DNA of 64,000 nucleotides from Candidatus Reidiella endopervernicosa (GTDB lineage Bacteria; Pseudomonadota; Gammaproteobacteria; GCF-013343005): NCBI RefSeq assembly GCF_013343005.1, contig NZ_CP054491.1, positions 1 to 64,000 of the forward strand, read 5' to 3'. Shown piece by piece: positions 1 to 8,580 of this stretch (position 1 is its first letter; each line of letters starts with the position of its first letter). The notes under the pieces were generated by a model. It saw only the letters and a program-made list of their open reading frames with translations, ran no database searches and was not told where the DNA came from. The position numbers and the translations under genes were made by a program.

Positions 1-482
1 GGGACCACCCGTAACCCCGCCAGCGTCTCGTAAACTGCCAACGCAATGCCCGGCTGTTCGCTGGCGTAGCTTTCGATCTGCTGTAGATGATAGTTACGAT
101 CTTTTACCCGGCCACCAAACAGGGCCTTGAGCTTGTCGATCAAGCCGGGCGGTTCGATGTCGATATCGGCAAACAGCACCCGCTCACAGTTGAGCACCAG
201 TGCACCGTAACGGTTGCGTGTCACCACTCCGATTAGCTCACCCTCCGCGCTGTTGATCTCTTCAATCAACTCCTCGCGGATATAACCCTCGCTGTAGTCA
301 TAACGCTCAAGCGGCTCACCCTGCTTGACCCGCGCCACCAGCCGCTCCACCGCCTCGACAGCGCGCGCCTGTGCATCGGCCTCGCTCTCATTAGAACCGC
401 GCCAGCAGGCCAACTCATACTCCTGCCCCTGCCCAGTATTGCTGTTGCGACTCTCCTTTGCCCAGTACCTTGCCAGCTTCAT
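1..482 (-). CDS. Conserved hypothetical protein, 3' end beyond window
   Basis: An open frame runs leftward from an ATG at 482 off the left edge, so about 160 N-terminal residues are visible. It begins MKLARYWAKESRNS and is rich in Glu and Arg, with amphipathic helical stretches followed by a segment that looks like alternating beta strands (GELIGVVTRNRYGALVLN). No signal peptide or membrane segment is seen. I do not recognise the family and assign no function. It is divergent from the FAD oxidoreductase that starts at 648. Confidence 0.6.
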   Translation of the reverse strand, partial: MKLARYWAKESRNSNTGQGQEYELACWRGSNESEADAQARAVEAVERLVARVKQGEPLERYDYSEGYIREELIEEINSAEGELIGVVTRNRYGALVLNCERVLFADIDIEPPGLIDKLKALFGGRVKDRNYHLQQIESYASEQPGIALAVYETLAGLRVV

Positions 483-647
483 TTCTGCGCCCTCTTATTG
501 TTATCTCGATTTAAACGCCTCTCATCCAGAGTGTCGAGGCGATCACAACACCTGCCCCCATAACCTACCGCAACGGGCTATTTGAAAAGCTTTTTCTATA
601 CTTATCAAAAAATGGGCTGGATAGCGCAGAAGGAGCAGAGAACCGCA

Positions 648-1145
648 ATGAAACAGGTCGATGTCGCCATTATTGGTGGGGGTATATCCGGCACCGCACT
701 GCTCTACCACCTCGCTCGCCACAGCGACTATAACCGTGTTGTTCTGATGGAGAAGTACCCACAGATCGCCGCAGTCAACTCACACGCACGCAATAACAGC
801 CAGACCCTCCACTGTGGCGACATTGAAACCAACTACACGCTGGAGAAGGCACTCAAGGTGCAGCAGACCGCTCGCATGGTGGTCGACTACGCCGAGAGCC
901 TGAGCGAGGCAGAGCGCAACCAGATCCTGTTCAAGTTTCCCAAGATGTTACTGGGGGTCGGTGATGCAGAGTGCGAACTGCTGCACCAGCACCGGGAGTC
1001 GCTATTTTTGCGAAAGTTTGTTTTGGGCATCCAGCCCAAGCAAACAGCAAAAACTTCACGCGACGTTTATACCTGCGGCGCCCCGACCGTCCTGCGTTCG
1101 TTGCGTAATCACCTCTTCGCGGCTCTACACAACTCCTCTCAGTGA
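648..1145 (+). pseudogene. Mqo-like FAD-dependent oxidoreductase, 5' fragment (interrupted)
   Basis: This is the N-terminal part of an FAD-dependent oxidoreductase related to malate:quinone oxidoreductase. The Rossmann dinucleotide motif (VAIIGGGISGTALLYHL) lies near the N terminus and a NSQTLHCGDIETNYT motif follows at about residue 50. The ATG at 648 is preferred because AAGGAG lies about 13 nt upstream; an in-frame ATG at 582 is less likely. Genuine homology stops at LLHQH, codon 990-992, where repeat copy 1 begins. The frame then runs through element sequence to a stop at 1143-1145. The remainder of the protein resumes at 1273 in another frame. The substrate (malate or another 2-hydroxyacid) cannot be decided. 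Confidence 0.75.
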
Positions 1146-1272
1146 CTCTACGCCGACATAAAGCCGCTGCTGCATCTTCTCCGTCGTTCGCTCGCGCCTC
1201 AACTACGAATAGGCAGACGGCGTCGACTATCGGGGACTAACCGCCCTCACTTCGCTCTCCATGGCGGTCAGC
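993..1272 (+). repeat. ~280-bp interspersed element, copy 1
   Basis: The copy starts CGGGAGTCGC and ends GGTCAGC, and shares almost its full length with four other copies here. It has only three Gs at the left end where the others have four, plus several single-base differences (for example cagccc for caagccc). It sits inside the Mqo-like gene, between codons His and Val. Removing 280 bp restores the frame. No target duplication longer than one base is seen. Confidence 0.9.
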
Positions 1273-2202
1273 GTTGAACGTTTCCACCCTCACTACCCCG
1301 ACATGGAGCTACTCGATACCGATGCTATCGCCACACGAGAACCGAGTGTGACCGCTGGTCGGCGTGGTCAGGTAATGGCGATCTCGATTGCCAATGAGTA
1401 CACCGCCGTCAACTCCCACAAACTGGCACGCTCTTTTGAGCAACAGGTTCGGGTGCTCCGACCCGACTACGAAATCCAACTCGGCTGCAGCGTCAGAGCT
1501 ATCCATCAGGGTGAGCACGGTTTCCGCATCGATAGCGACAACGGCTCACTACTGGCGCGGGTAGTTGTCGTCTCTGCGGGTGGTCATAGCCTGCTGTTTG
1601 CCAAGCGAATGGGTTACGGCAAGCACTACGCCTGCCTGCCGGTGGCCGGCAGTTTTTATCACACACCCAAACTGCTCAACGGCAAGGTCTACACCATTCA
1701 GAGTGAGAAGCTCCCCTTCGCCGCCGTGCATGGTGATCCCGACCTGCTCGAGCCGGAGATGACCCGCTTCGGCCCCACTGCGCTGGTATTGCCACTGCTG
1801 GAACGTCACAACTGGCGCACCCTGGCCGACCTGCTACGTGTCACCCAGCCCGACCTGCCCGTACTCAAGGTGCTGTTCACTCTGCTTGGTGAGGCGGAGA
1901 TACGCCGCTATATGATGCGTAACATCCTCTTCGAACTACCCGGTATCGGCAAACGACTGTTCCTCGATGACGCACGCAAGATCATTCCACTACTGCAGGT
2001 CGAACAGCTCACCTTTGCCAAACGAGTAGGCGGAATACGCCCGGTAATGATCGACAAGCAGGCACTGAAGCTTCATCTCGGTGAGGCGCAGATCAATCCC
2101 GGCACCGGCATAATCTTCAACATGACGCCATCACCCGGCGCAACCAGCTGCCTGGGAAACGCCGCCAAGGACTTCGCCACCATCCAGGAACTGATGGCAT
2201 AA
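1261..2202 (+). pseudogene. Mqo-like FAD-dependent oxidoreductase, 3' fragment (interrupted)
   Basis: This is the C-terminal two thirds of the same oxidoreductase, from VERFHPHYPDMELLD to the stop at 2202. It includes the substrate/FAD domain (VVVVSAGGHSLLFAKRMGYG) and a C-terminal GIRPVMIDKQ...GIIFNMTPSPGATSCLGNA region that would close the FAD site. The first four codons (Met-Ala-Val-Ser) come from the end of repeat copy 1, whose ATG at 1261 happens to be in frame. A separate truncated protein could therefore be made, but it would lack the N-terminal Rossmann motif. Joining residue His (990-992) to Val (1273) gives a continuous family-like sequence. A terminator hairpin follows the stop. 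Confidence 0.75.
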
Positions 2203-2230
2203 AAAAGGCCCGACCAGTTGGTCGAGCCTT
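2203..2230 (+). terminator. Hairpin terminator after the Mqo-like gene
   Basis: GGCCCGACCA and TGGTCGAGCC pair around a 2-nt loop with one mismatch. The hairpin is preceded by a run of six A, so it also fits a leftward terminator for the IalB-like gene that ends at 2252. Confidence 0.6.
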
Positions 2231-2251
2231 GTGTAGATTCTGAGTAACGTC

Positions 2252-2794
2252 TTATGACTTGGGACGTTTGTCATAGAGCGAGAATGCACTCTTGGTGAAA
2301 CCCTTCAGCGAAAGCGGCACCACCACACCCTGTGGTTTTTCACGACCCAACAGAGCGAACTTGATCGACGCCTTGGTGCCCTGCTTCAGTGCCTTGAGCA
2401 TCGTCTCATCAACCTTGAAAGCAACGTTACAACCGCGTGCTCCACAGTTGAGATAGCGGTAGTTGTACTTCACGCCACTCACCTCAAGCTCTACACCCGG
2501 CATCAGTGCCACACCCAGCGGGGTTGTGATCACAGCGCGAGGGATGGCACTGCCGTTGGGATAGGAGAGCACCATTCTGAACAGCATCTTGCCGGTCTTT
2601 TTCTGACTCGCCGTGGTGTAGGCGCGGCAGAGCTTTACACTCTTCTTTGTCTCACCCGATTTCGCCTCACGACAGGCCACCTTCCAGTCACCAAACGCCT
2701 CCTCCTGAACCTTCAACTCACTCGGCTCGGCAAAGACCATACTCGACGCCAGAACACTCACAGCAACTGCAAACAACTTTGAAACTGTTTTCAT
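2252..2794 (-). CDS. Invasion-associated locus B (IalB) family periplasmic protein
   Basis: The protein has 180 residues. A signal peptide at residues 1-22 (MKTVSKLFAVAVSVLASSMVFA) fits cleavage before EPSEL. The mature part has the IalB pattern: an early FGDWKVAC, a second Cys (KLCRAYT), and a C-terminal pair in LNCGARGCNVAF that probably forms a disulfide, followed by a beta-rich tail. IalB proteins are small periplasmic proteins whose biochemical role is not settled. The ATG at 2794 has GGAG upstream. An in-frame extension to 3007 exists but runs through repeat copy 2 and is rejected. It lies downstream of ubiV, with the element and the remains of a terminator between them. Confidence 0.8.
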   Translation of the reverse strand: MKTVSKLFAVAVSVLASSMVFAEPSELKVQEEAFGDWKVACREAKSGETKKSVKLCRAYTTASQKKTGKMLFRMVLSYPNGSAIPRAVITTPLGVALMPGVELEVSGVKYNYRYLNCGARGCNVAFKVDETMLKALKQGTKASIKFALLGREKPQGVVVPLSLKGFTKSAFSLYDKRPKS

Positions 2795-2868
2795 CAAGCC
2801 CACTCCATCTGTCTGATCAATAATCGGCAATGGCGTCATTCTACAGCGCCAGTCCCCAAATGCGAGGC

Positions 2869-3182
2869 AAAAATACGGGCCTTTCGGGGAGTCGCTATTT
2901 TTGCGAAAGTTTGTTTTGGGCATCCAAACCCAAGCAAACAGCAATAACTTAACGCGACCATTTATGCCTACGGCGCCCCGACCGTCCTGCGTACGTTGCG
3001 TAATCACCTCTTCGCGGCTCTACACAACTCCCTCAGTGACTCTACGCCGACATAAAGCCGCTGCTGCATCTTCTTCGTCGTCCGCTCGCGCTCTCAACTA
3101 CGAATAGGCAGACGGCGTCGACTATCGGGACTAACCGCCTTCGCTTCGCTATCCATGGCGGTCAGCGATAGCCCGTATTTTT
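2869..3182 (-). terminator. Rho-independent terminator split by repeat copy 2
   Basis: The arms AAAAATACGGGC and GCCCGTATTTTT are perfectly complementary, with A and T runs on the outside, as expected of a two-way terminator. On the minus strand it would end the ubiV transcript. The two arms are now about 290 nt apart. Confidence 0.6.
2886..3166 (+). repeat. ~280-bp interspersed element, copy 2 (inside a terminator loop)
   Basis: The copy starts GGGGAGTCGC and ends GGTCAGC. It is flanked by a perfect 12-bp inverted repeat, AAAAATACGGGC (2869-2880) and GCCCGTATTTTT (3171-3182). Without the element these would form a bidirectional hairpin with a 9-nt loop. The element therefore entered a terminator loop between ubiV and the IalB-like gene. 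Confidence 0.9.
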
Positions 3183-3268
3183 CACTGATTAAGCGCCGCC
3201 GTCAGAGGTCAATCCAGCCTTTGGTAATCGATCCCTGCTACCAGCCAACAACCATCGGCATGCAGGCA

Positions 3269-4183
3269 CTACGGCTGTGAGTAGGCCAGCGCTGCATCGG
3301 CACTCCAATCCATCCCCGCCTCGCCGTACCAGTAGCCGTTGCAGGGAGTACCGATAATCACTCTGTTGACCTGCTCTGCACCCTCAGTAGGATTCAGTTT
3401 CCCATCACGCACGGCCGCAAATGCCTCAACGATTTTTCCCATGTGGTGTGACTGGGGTGAGAGTCGCGCCACATCGACCCCCATCTTCTGCATCTGCGGT
3501 AACGCCTCAATCAGGTTGGTGGTCGCTGCCGAGAGGGTCTGGATACCGTTCATGGAGAGGAACGGTTCACCATCCTGAGTCTTGAGCAGCATACCGTCGG
3601 GGTAGTCGCCACAGCGGAACTGGCAATCATCCTTGGGCAGTTTGTGGGCACGCGCGGTAAAGCAGCGGGCCGAGAAGGCGAGCGGGGTACGACCGAAGGC
3701 GAAGACCTCAGTCTGTAGACCCTCAGGGCGCTGTGCCTGCATCTCGGTGAGCGTGGTGTGCGAGAGCTCAACCGGCATCACCCAACGCTGCGCACCGAGA
3801 TCACGGTGCAGCGCCAGGGTCTCGCCGTTGTAAACATTAAGGTGAGGACCGGCAACGTAGGGGATGTTGTTGGAGGCGAGATGAACCGCTGCCATGTCAT
3901 TGGCCTCAACCAGAAACTTTCCATTATCGATAATGCGTCGCAGGCTCTTCAGCTCCGAATCGGCCTCAAGCAGCACCAGCGTGGAGAGCACCACCTCTTT
4001 ACCGGCAGCGCTCAGCTTCTCTCCAATCTCGAGCCAATCATCGAGTCGCAGCAGGCGACGTTTCGAGCAGACCGCCTCACCGAGATAGACGATATCGAGC
4101 GGCCACTCAACAACCTGTTCATAAAACTCCAAGGTCTCTTCACGCGACCAGTAGTAGAGGTTTGGACCCAGGGATATTTTCAT
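3269..4183 (-). CDS. ubiV: UbiV, O2-independent ubiquinone hydroxylation protein (U32 family)
   Basis: The 304-residue U32-family protein is close in length to E. coli UbiV. In E. coli, UbiV pairs with UbiU as 4Fe-4S proteins that hydroxylate the ubiquinone ring without oxygen. Cys39, Cys174, Cys187 and Cys191 reproduce the spacing of the known UbiV cluster ligands (C39, then C-x12-C-x3-C). The start MKISLGPNLYYW is typical. It follows ubiU on the same strand after about 200 bp, which supports a UbiUV pair. The accessory factor UbiT is not in this window. Confidence 0.93.
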   Translation of the reverse strand: MKISLGPNLYYWSREETLEFYEQVVEWPLDIVYLGEAVCSKRRLLRLDDWLEIGEKLSAAGKEVVLSTLVLLEADSELKSLRRIIDNGKFLVEANDMAAVHLASNNIPYVAGPHLNVYNGETLALHRDLGAQRWVMPVELSHTTLTEMQAQRPEGLQTEVFAFGRTPLAFSARCFTARAHKLPKDDCQFRCGDYPDGMLLKTQDGEPFLSMNGIQTLSAATTNLIEALPQMQKMGVDVARLSPQSHHMGKIVEAFAAVRDGKLNPTEGAEQVNRVIIGTPCNGYWYGEAGMDWSADAALAYSQP

Positions 4184-4382
4184 TTCAACAGTCTCATTAA
4201 CTCATGCAGTTTTAACAGTGAGAGGTTTTTCCGAAGAGAAGGCAGAGTGCACTTTGAGAAGCGGACGACTGCATGGATGCAGGAGGTAGAGCAATGCATG
4301 GAGCAATTGCCGAATTAATCACATCATCAATACGCATCGCAAAAAAGCGCTATAACGTTCTATTCGAATAAAAGATCCGCTG

Positions 4383-5390
4383 TTATTGCCAGCCCCTTTC
4401 TAAAGCGCCTAGCGTATGGGTCGAGCCCTCTGCCACCTTGTCGAGCTGCGCCACCCACTCGGCGCGCGGCACAAAACCGTCGGGATTGATGGTGGCACTA
4501 TTGATCGCCTGACGCAGCACCCTGGTCACCTGCCCCACATAGGCGGGGCTGCGCTGCCGCCCCTCAACCTTGATCGCCTTCACGCCACTGCGCTGCAGCT
4601 CGGGCAGGATATCGAGAATGCTCAGGCTGGTCGGCTCTTCGATCGCATAACCGACCTCGCCGTTGACCTCAAAGCGCCCCTTGCAGACCACCGGATACCC
4701 GGCACTCTCGCCAGGGCCGTAGATATCGATCAGCACCTCATTGAGGCGCACCTTGCGACCATCGGCCGCCTCCTCCCAACGCACCGATTTGGCAGGCGAA
4801 CAGGCACCGCAGGTGTTGGGTGATTCACCAGTGGCGTAAGAGGAGAGATAGCAGCGCCCCTCGACCATCACGCAGAGGCTGCCGAAGGCGAACACCTCTA
4901 CCTCGACATCGGTACTCTCCACCACCCGCTTCACCTGCGAGAGTGAGAGCACACGCGGAAGCACCACGCGCTGGATATTGAAGTTCTCACGATAGAAGGC
5001 GATCGCCTCGGCACTGGTCGCCGATCCCTGCACCGAGAGGTGCAGACGCAGATCGGGGTGAGTGCGTGCCGCGTAGCGCATCAACCCCGCGTCGGCGAGG
5101 ATCAGCGCATCGACACCGATGCGGGCGGCACGATCAACGGCGGCGGTCCAGATCTCCCAGCTCTGCGGCTGCGGATAGGTGTTGAGCGCCAGCAGCACCT
5201 TGCGACCACGACTATGGGCATACTCGATCCCCTTCAGTGCACTACGCTCATCGAAATTGAGACCGGGAAAGTTGCGCGCATTGGTCGCATCGCGAAAGCC
5301 CATGTAGACGGTATCAGCACCGTTATCGACCGCCTGTTTCAGCGCCGACAGGCTGCCCGCCGGGCAGACCAGTTCAAGTTTCTGTGACAT
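4383..5390 (-). CDS. ubiU: UbiU, O2-independent ubiquinone hydroxylation protein (U32 family)
   Basis: The 335-residue peptidase-U32-like protein is the partner of UbiV. Cys173, Cys180, Cys197 and Cys236 sit exactly four residues after the four cluster ligands known for E. coli UbiU, and the U32 signature lies around residues 165-197 (EVFAFGSLCVMVEGRCYLSSY). The N terminus LELVCPAGSLSALKQAVDNGAD is characteristic. The gene starts next to the end of yhcC and forms a leftward cluster with two radical SAM genes. Anaerobic expression is likely because of the FNR-type box at 7012-7025. Confidence 0.93.
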   Translation of the reverse strand: MSQKLELVCPAGSLSALKQAVDNGADTVYMGFRDATNARNFPGLNFDERSALKGIEYAHSRGRKVLLALNTYPQPQSWEIWTAAVDRAARIGVDALILADAGLMRYAARTHPDLRLHLSVQGSATSAEAIAFYRENFNIQRVVLPRVLSLSQVKRVVESTDVEVEVFAFGSLCVMVEGRCYLSSYATGESPNTCGACSPAKSVRWEEAADGRKVRLNEVLIDIYGPGESAGYPVVCKGRFEVNGEVGYAIEEPTSLSILDILPELQRSGVKAIKVEGRQRSPAYVGQVTRVLRQAINSATINPDGFVPRAEWVAQLDKVAEGSTHTLGALERGWQ

Positions 5391-6323
5391 TTAGAGAAAA
5401 CCCTCTTGCGCGCCAAGATACCCCTGCGAGGTGCCTCGTCGTGATAGTTCATCTTCGATACCGTTGAGCACCCGCCACTTCCAGTTACACCAGTAGGGGG
5501 TGAGCAGAATATCGGTTGAAGCGGTGCCGGTAAGGCGATGGTAGAGCACCTCTGATGGGGTGGCCTCGACCAAATCGGCCGCCATACGAATATATTCTTC
5601 GACCGTGAGCGGCGCATAGTCACCGCGACGCCACTCATTGGCGAGCATCGTCCCCTTCACCACATGCAGCGGGTGAAGCTTTAGCCCCTCGACACCCAGC
5701 TCCAACACCCGCTGTAACGACAGTTGAAGATGGGCGGCATCCTCGCCCGGCAGGCCCGCGATCAGATGCGCGCAGACCGGCAGTTCACGGGCATGGGCCG
5801 CCTGTAGCGCCTCACGATACTCGGCAAAACCGTGGCCGCGATTGACCCGCTCAAGGGTGTGATCGAAGGCCGACTGCAGCCCCAGCTCCAGCCATATCTC
5901 ATAACCCTGATCACGATAGTCGGCGAGCAGGTCGAGCACCCTGGGCGGCACGCAGTCGGGACGGGTGCCGATCGAGAGGCCGATTACATCGGGCTCGGCA
6001 AGCGCCGCATCGTAGAGCTGTTTCAGATTGGCCGGATCGTCGTAGGTGTTGGTATAAGCCTGGAAGTAGGCAAGAAACTTCTTCGCCCCAGTGCGTTTGG
6101 CCAGCACCTGACGGCCCGCTTCGATCTGTCCAGCGACCGGATCGGGCTCGCGCGCATTGGGCGAAAAGGAGCTGTTGTTGCAGAAGGTACAACCACCCCG
6201 CCCCTTGCTTCCATCGCGATTGGGACAGGTGAAACCGGCATTGATTGCCAGCTTGTGCACACGTTCGCCATGCTTCTTTAATAGATGCTGACCAAAGGTG
6301 GAGACGTAATCAGAGAGTGCCAC
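5391..6323 (-). CDS. yhcC: YhcC-type radical SAM protein (TIGR01212 family)
   Basis: The 310-residue radical SAM enzyme has cluster cysteines Cys33, Cys45 and Cys48 (CPN...GGCTFC), the wide first spacing typical of the YhcC family. Strands continuing the barrel are recognisable (GLSIGTRPDCV, WLELGLQSAFD, HLIAGLPGED). The exact reaction of YhcC is not known. The gene overlaps the stop of the upstream radical SAM gene by one base and adjoins ubiU, which indicates translation from one messenger. Confidence 0.9.
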   Translation of the reverse strand: MALSDYVSTFGQHLLKKHGERVHKLAINAGFTCPNRDGSKGRGGCTFCNNSSFSPNAREPDPVAGQIEAGRQVLAKRTGAKKFLAYFQAYTNTYDDPANLKQLYDAALAEPDVIGLSIGTRPDCVPPRVLDLLADYRDQGYEIWLELGLQSAFDHTLERVNRGHGFAEYREALQAAHARELPVCAHLIAGLPGEDAAHLQLSLQRVLELGVEGLKLHPLHVVKGTMLANEWRRGDYAPLTVEEYIRMAADLVEATPSEVLYHRLTGTASTDILLTPYWCNWKWRVLNGIEDELSRRGTSQGYLGAQEGFL

Positions 6324-6955
6324 TAACCAACCTCGTCGAGCACCCGACGCCGAAAGGCGACGCCGATTTCAGCAGCGATCTTTTCACAGGCGTCGATATC
6401 AACACCCTCCAATCCATCGATGGCGGTAAGCGTCACACTCGGAACATAGGCCTTCGCCTTGCGGGCAAAATCGAGCATCGCCTCAAAACCACCCTCGCAC
6501 TTGGGGCGACAGTGTCGGTCGTAGAGCTCACTGTTGTGTGCGTTCATTGAGATCGAGAGCGCATCGACCTTGCCCGCCAACTCCGGGGCAACATCACGCC
6601 CATGAATCAGTGAGGCGAGCCCATCGGTGTTAACCCGAATCGTCGCGCCTTGCGCCTTGAGTTGTTCGGCCACCTCTAGCAGCACATCGAGCCGTGTAGT
6701 CGGTTCACCGAGCCCACAGAAGACGATCTGTTTGTAACGATCCGGATCACCCACCTCCTCAACCACCTTCTCGGCTGATGGCTCCTCGAACAGGCGCAGA
6801 TCGAAACCCTGCACCTCCCAGCTGCCGTTAAATTTGGGGCAGAAGGCACAGCGCAGGGTGCAGTGGTAGGTGATATTGAGATAGCAGTTACCGTGCAGCT
6901 CGTAGCTGATGGTTGGATTCACTGCTGGGTCGTGTTCGGTCTGCTCTGCGCTCAT
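6323..6955 (-). CDS. TatD-associated radical SAM protein
   Basis: The 210-residue radical SAM protein has CTLRCAFC at residues 32-39 (CxxxCxxC for the 4Fe-4S cluster) and FCGLGEPTTR as the SAM-binding glycine motif. It matches the short radical SAM family usually found near TatD-type hydrolases; no tatD gene is visible here. It is the first gene after the FNR-type box at 7012-7025, and a -10-like CATAGA lies near 6984-6989. It is probably the promoter-proximal gene of the cluster running to ubiV. Its substrate is unknown. Confidence 0.85.
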   Translation of the reverse strand: MSAEQTEHDPAVNPTISYELHGNCYLNITYHCTLRCAFCPKFNGSWEVQGFDLRLFEEPSAEKVVEEVGDPDRYKQIVFCGLGEPTTRLDVLLEVAEQLKAQGATIRVNTDGLASLIHGRDVAPELAGKVDALSISMNAHNSELYDRHCRPKCEGGFEAMLDFARKAKAYVPSVTLTAIDGLEGVDIDACEKIAAEIGVAFRRRVLDEVG

Positions 6956-7011
6956 ATCTCTATTTCGTTCTACGGAGCCACGAGTCTATGCAAGAGTGCG
7001 GCCTCGTTATG

Positions 7012-7025
7012 TTGATTTAAATCAA
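7012..7025 (-). promoter_or_regulatory. FNR/DNR-type binding site upstream of the radical SAM-ubiUV cluster
   Basis: TTGATTTAAATCAA is a perfect dyad matching the FNR consensus TTGAT-N4-ATCAA. It ends 57 nt before the ATG at 6955. On the minus strand a CATAGA -10-like hexamer is centred roughly 30 nt downstream, the geometry of a class II FNR-activated promoter. Fumarate/nitrate- or NO-responsive CRP family members share this box, so which regulator acts is inferred. Confidence 0.8.
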
Positions 7026-7036
7026 CTGCAAGCCCA

Positions 7037-8302
7037 TTACCCCACATCTTGCGCATCGCTCACAATCCGCCGAAAGAGGTAGAGGGCCGCGAGCAGGTTC
7101 CAGCCGAGCCACGCCGCCGAGGCGATCCAGAGCAGTGCCGCCGGACGCAGCAGCCACTCCGGCACCAGCAGCGCGCCAAACAGCACGATCAACGCCGCCA
7201 ACTGCAGCCTGAACTGCCAGCGCGCCTGGCGCTCGGGGATGATCTGCTTCATGTTGGGAATCTTTCCCTGCCAGCTGCCCAACGCCTGCACGCGGTTATT
7301 GAGATGCAGCCAGATCAGAAACGGTACGATCTTGTAGAGCATGCCGTTGACTGCCGAGACGGCAAAACCGGCAATCAACACCACCACCGGCGCAATCGGG
7401 GTGAGGTGCAGATGGGGGGCCAACAGCCACAACAGCAGCGCCAGCAGCAGACTGCCCATCGCCAAGCGCCAGAAATCGAGCGTGACATCGGCGATACGGC
7501 GGCGACGCTGATGCTGCAGCCTGAGCGTGACGATGGCGAATACCGCCAACATCAGGGCAATCAGCCAGGTGATCCAGTCGGCCTGAAGCAGGGTCCAGAG
7601 CAGCAGCAGGCCCAGCAGCATCGGTGCGTAGCCGCGCATCATCAGCTTCGGATAGTCGGGTGTAATTTGAAACATCGGCACCACCTGATAGGCGACACCG
7701 GCCACCAGCACCGCCAGCCAGCCAACCAATCCCCACCCGAGGTGGATATCGGTCAGCCCCCGATTGAGCACCCACTCAGACCAGGTGTAACCGGCCAGCA
7801 GATCGAGACCCAACACGGCGGTCACGGCCAGACCGATAACGGCGAAGATCATAGTCAGGATCGAGGGGTGTTTCGATTCGGAGCGAAACAGGGTCACTAT
7901 TAATAGCAGCACTAGTGGTAACAGCGCGGCCGCAAGCAACCAGATGGCAAATTCAAACAGCGCAAACTCAGCCAGCAACCAGCCCGCCATCAGCAGTAGC
8001 ACACCGACCGTAAGCAACAGATGGATCGTCGCGCTGAGCCAGACCGGCTTGGGCAGTGGTGTTCCGGCCAACACCGGCAGCAACTGCTGCAGCGCTCCGA
8101 TCATCACCGAGCCGAGAAAACCGAGCGTGATGGCATGGGTGGCGGCGAGTAGTGGATAGGACCAGCGACTCTCAAATAGCTCTGGACCGAACCAGAGCGC
8201 GATCAATCCCGCCGCGATGGTAAACAGCGGTGCGGTGATAAAGAAACGCAGAGGTACCGAAAGCGGTGGGGTCTGCGCCAGCGAGAGGGCGGTGTAGTTC
8301 AC
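7037..8302 (-). CDS. Polytopic membrane protein, NnrS / haem-copper oxidase subunit I-like
   Basis: The 421-residue protein is almost entirely hydrophobic helices, about 12 predicted membrane spans. Conserved-looking histidines lie in HAITLGFLG (about residues 56-64), DIHLGWGL, the short run LLAPHLHLTP and WLHLNNR, reminiscent of haem-copper oxidase subunit I or NnrS proteins. No complete oxidase motif set can be claimed. It overlaps the DUF2249 gene by four bases and follows a hemerythrin gene, a neighbourhood often seen near nitric-oxide and denitrification functions. That functional link is inference from context. Confidence 0.65.
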   Translation of the reverse strand: MNYTALSLAQTPPLSVPLRFFITAPLFTIAAGLIALWFGPELFESRWSYPLLAATHAITLGFLGSVMIGALQQLLPVLAGTPLPKPVWLSATIHLLLTVGVLLLMAGWLLAEFALFEFAIWLLAAALLPLVLLLIVTLFRSESKHPSILTMIFAVIGLAVTAVLGLDLLAGYTWSEWVLNRGLTDIHLGWGLVGWLAVLVAGVAYQVVPMFQITPDYPKLMMRGYAPMLLGLLLLWTLLQADWITWLIALMLAVFAIVTLRLQHQRRRRIADVTLDFWRLAMGSLLLALLLWLLAPHLHLTPIAPVVVLIAGFAVSAVNGMLYKIVPFLIWLHLNNRVQALGSWQGKIPNMKQIIPERQARWQFRLQLAALIVLFGALLVPEWLLRPAALLWIASAAWLGWNLLAALYLFRRIVSDAQDVG

Positions 8303-8571
8303 GCGGAGAGCTGCTCCGCCGCCTGGCGCGCCTGCATCTCAGCGTCGGGGTCATCAAGCGACCAGATATAGACATCGAAGCGTCCCGAGGCGGCCTCTCG
8401 TTTTAGATAACCGCAGCGGCGTTGATCGAGGTTATCGAACAGCAGACAGGGGAAACGACGGTGGATCATATGCAGGTAGTCACCCGTGGCGAGTGACTCG
8501 GCCGCCGCCAGGGTGAGCACCAGTGGCTCGGGCGGCTCCATCTCACTGACATCGAGAAGTTGCTCGGCCAC
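8299..8571 (-). CDS. DUF2249 domain protein
   Basis: The 90-residue protein opens LLDVSEMEPPEPLVLTL and continues with ESLATGDYLHMIHRRFPCLLF and a C-terminal YIWSLDD, the pattern of DUF2249 proteins (SirA/TusA-like fold). It is encoded between a hemerythrin gene and the polytopic membrane protein, overlapping the latter by four bases. Members often accompany NO-related genes; the biochemical role is unknown. Confidence 0.75.
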   Translation of the reverse strand: MAEQLLDVSEMEPPEPLVLTLAAAESLATGDYLHMIHRRFPCLLFDNLDQRRCGYLKREAASGRFDVYIWSLDDPDAEMQARQAAEQLSA

Positions 8572-8580
8572 AGGCGGAAC

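Noticed and set aside
325-585. Plus-strand 86-residue frame near the left edge
   Set aside because: It is mostly antisense to the partial minus-strand gene at 1-482 and has a Ser/Ala/Arg-rich shadow composition.
2795-3007. N-terminal extension of the IalB-like protein to 3007
   Set aside because: It runs through repeat copy 2 and would precede a perfectly good signal peptide with its own ribosome site.
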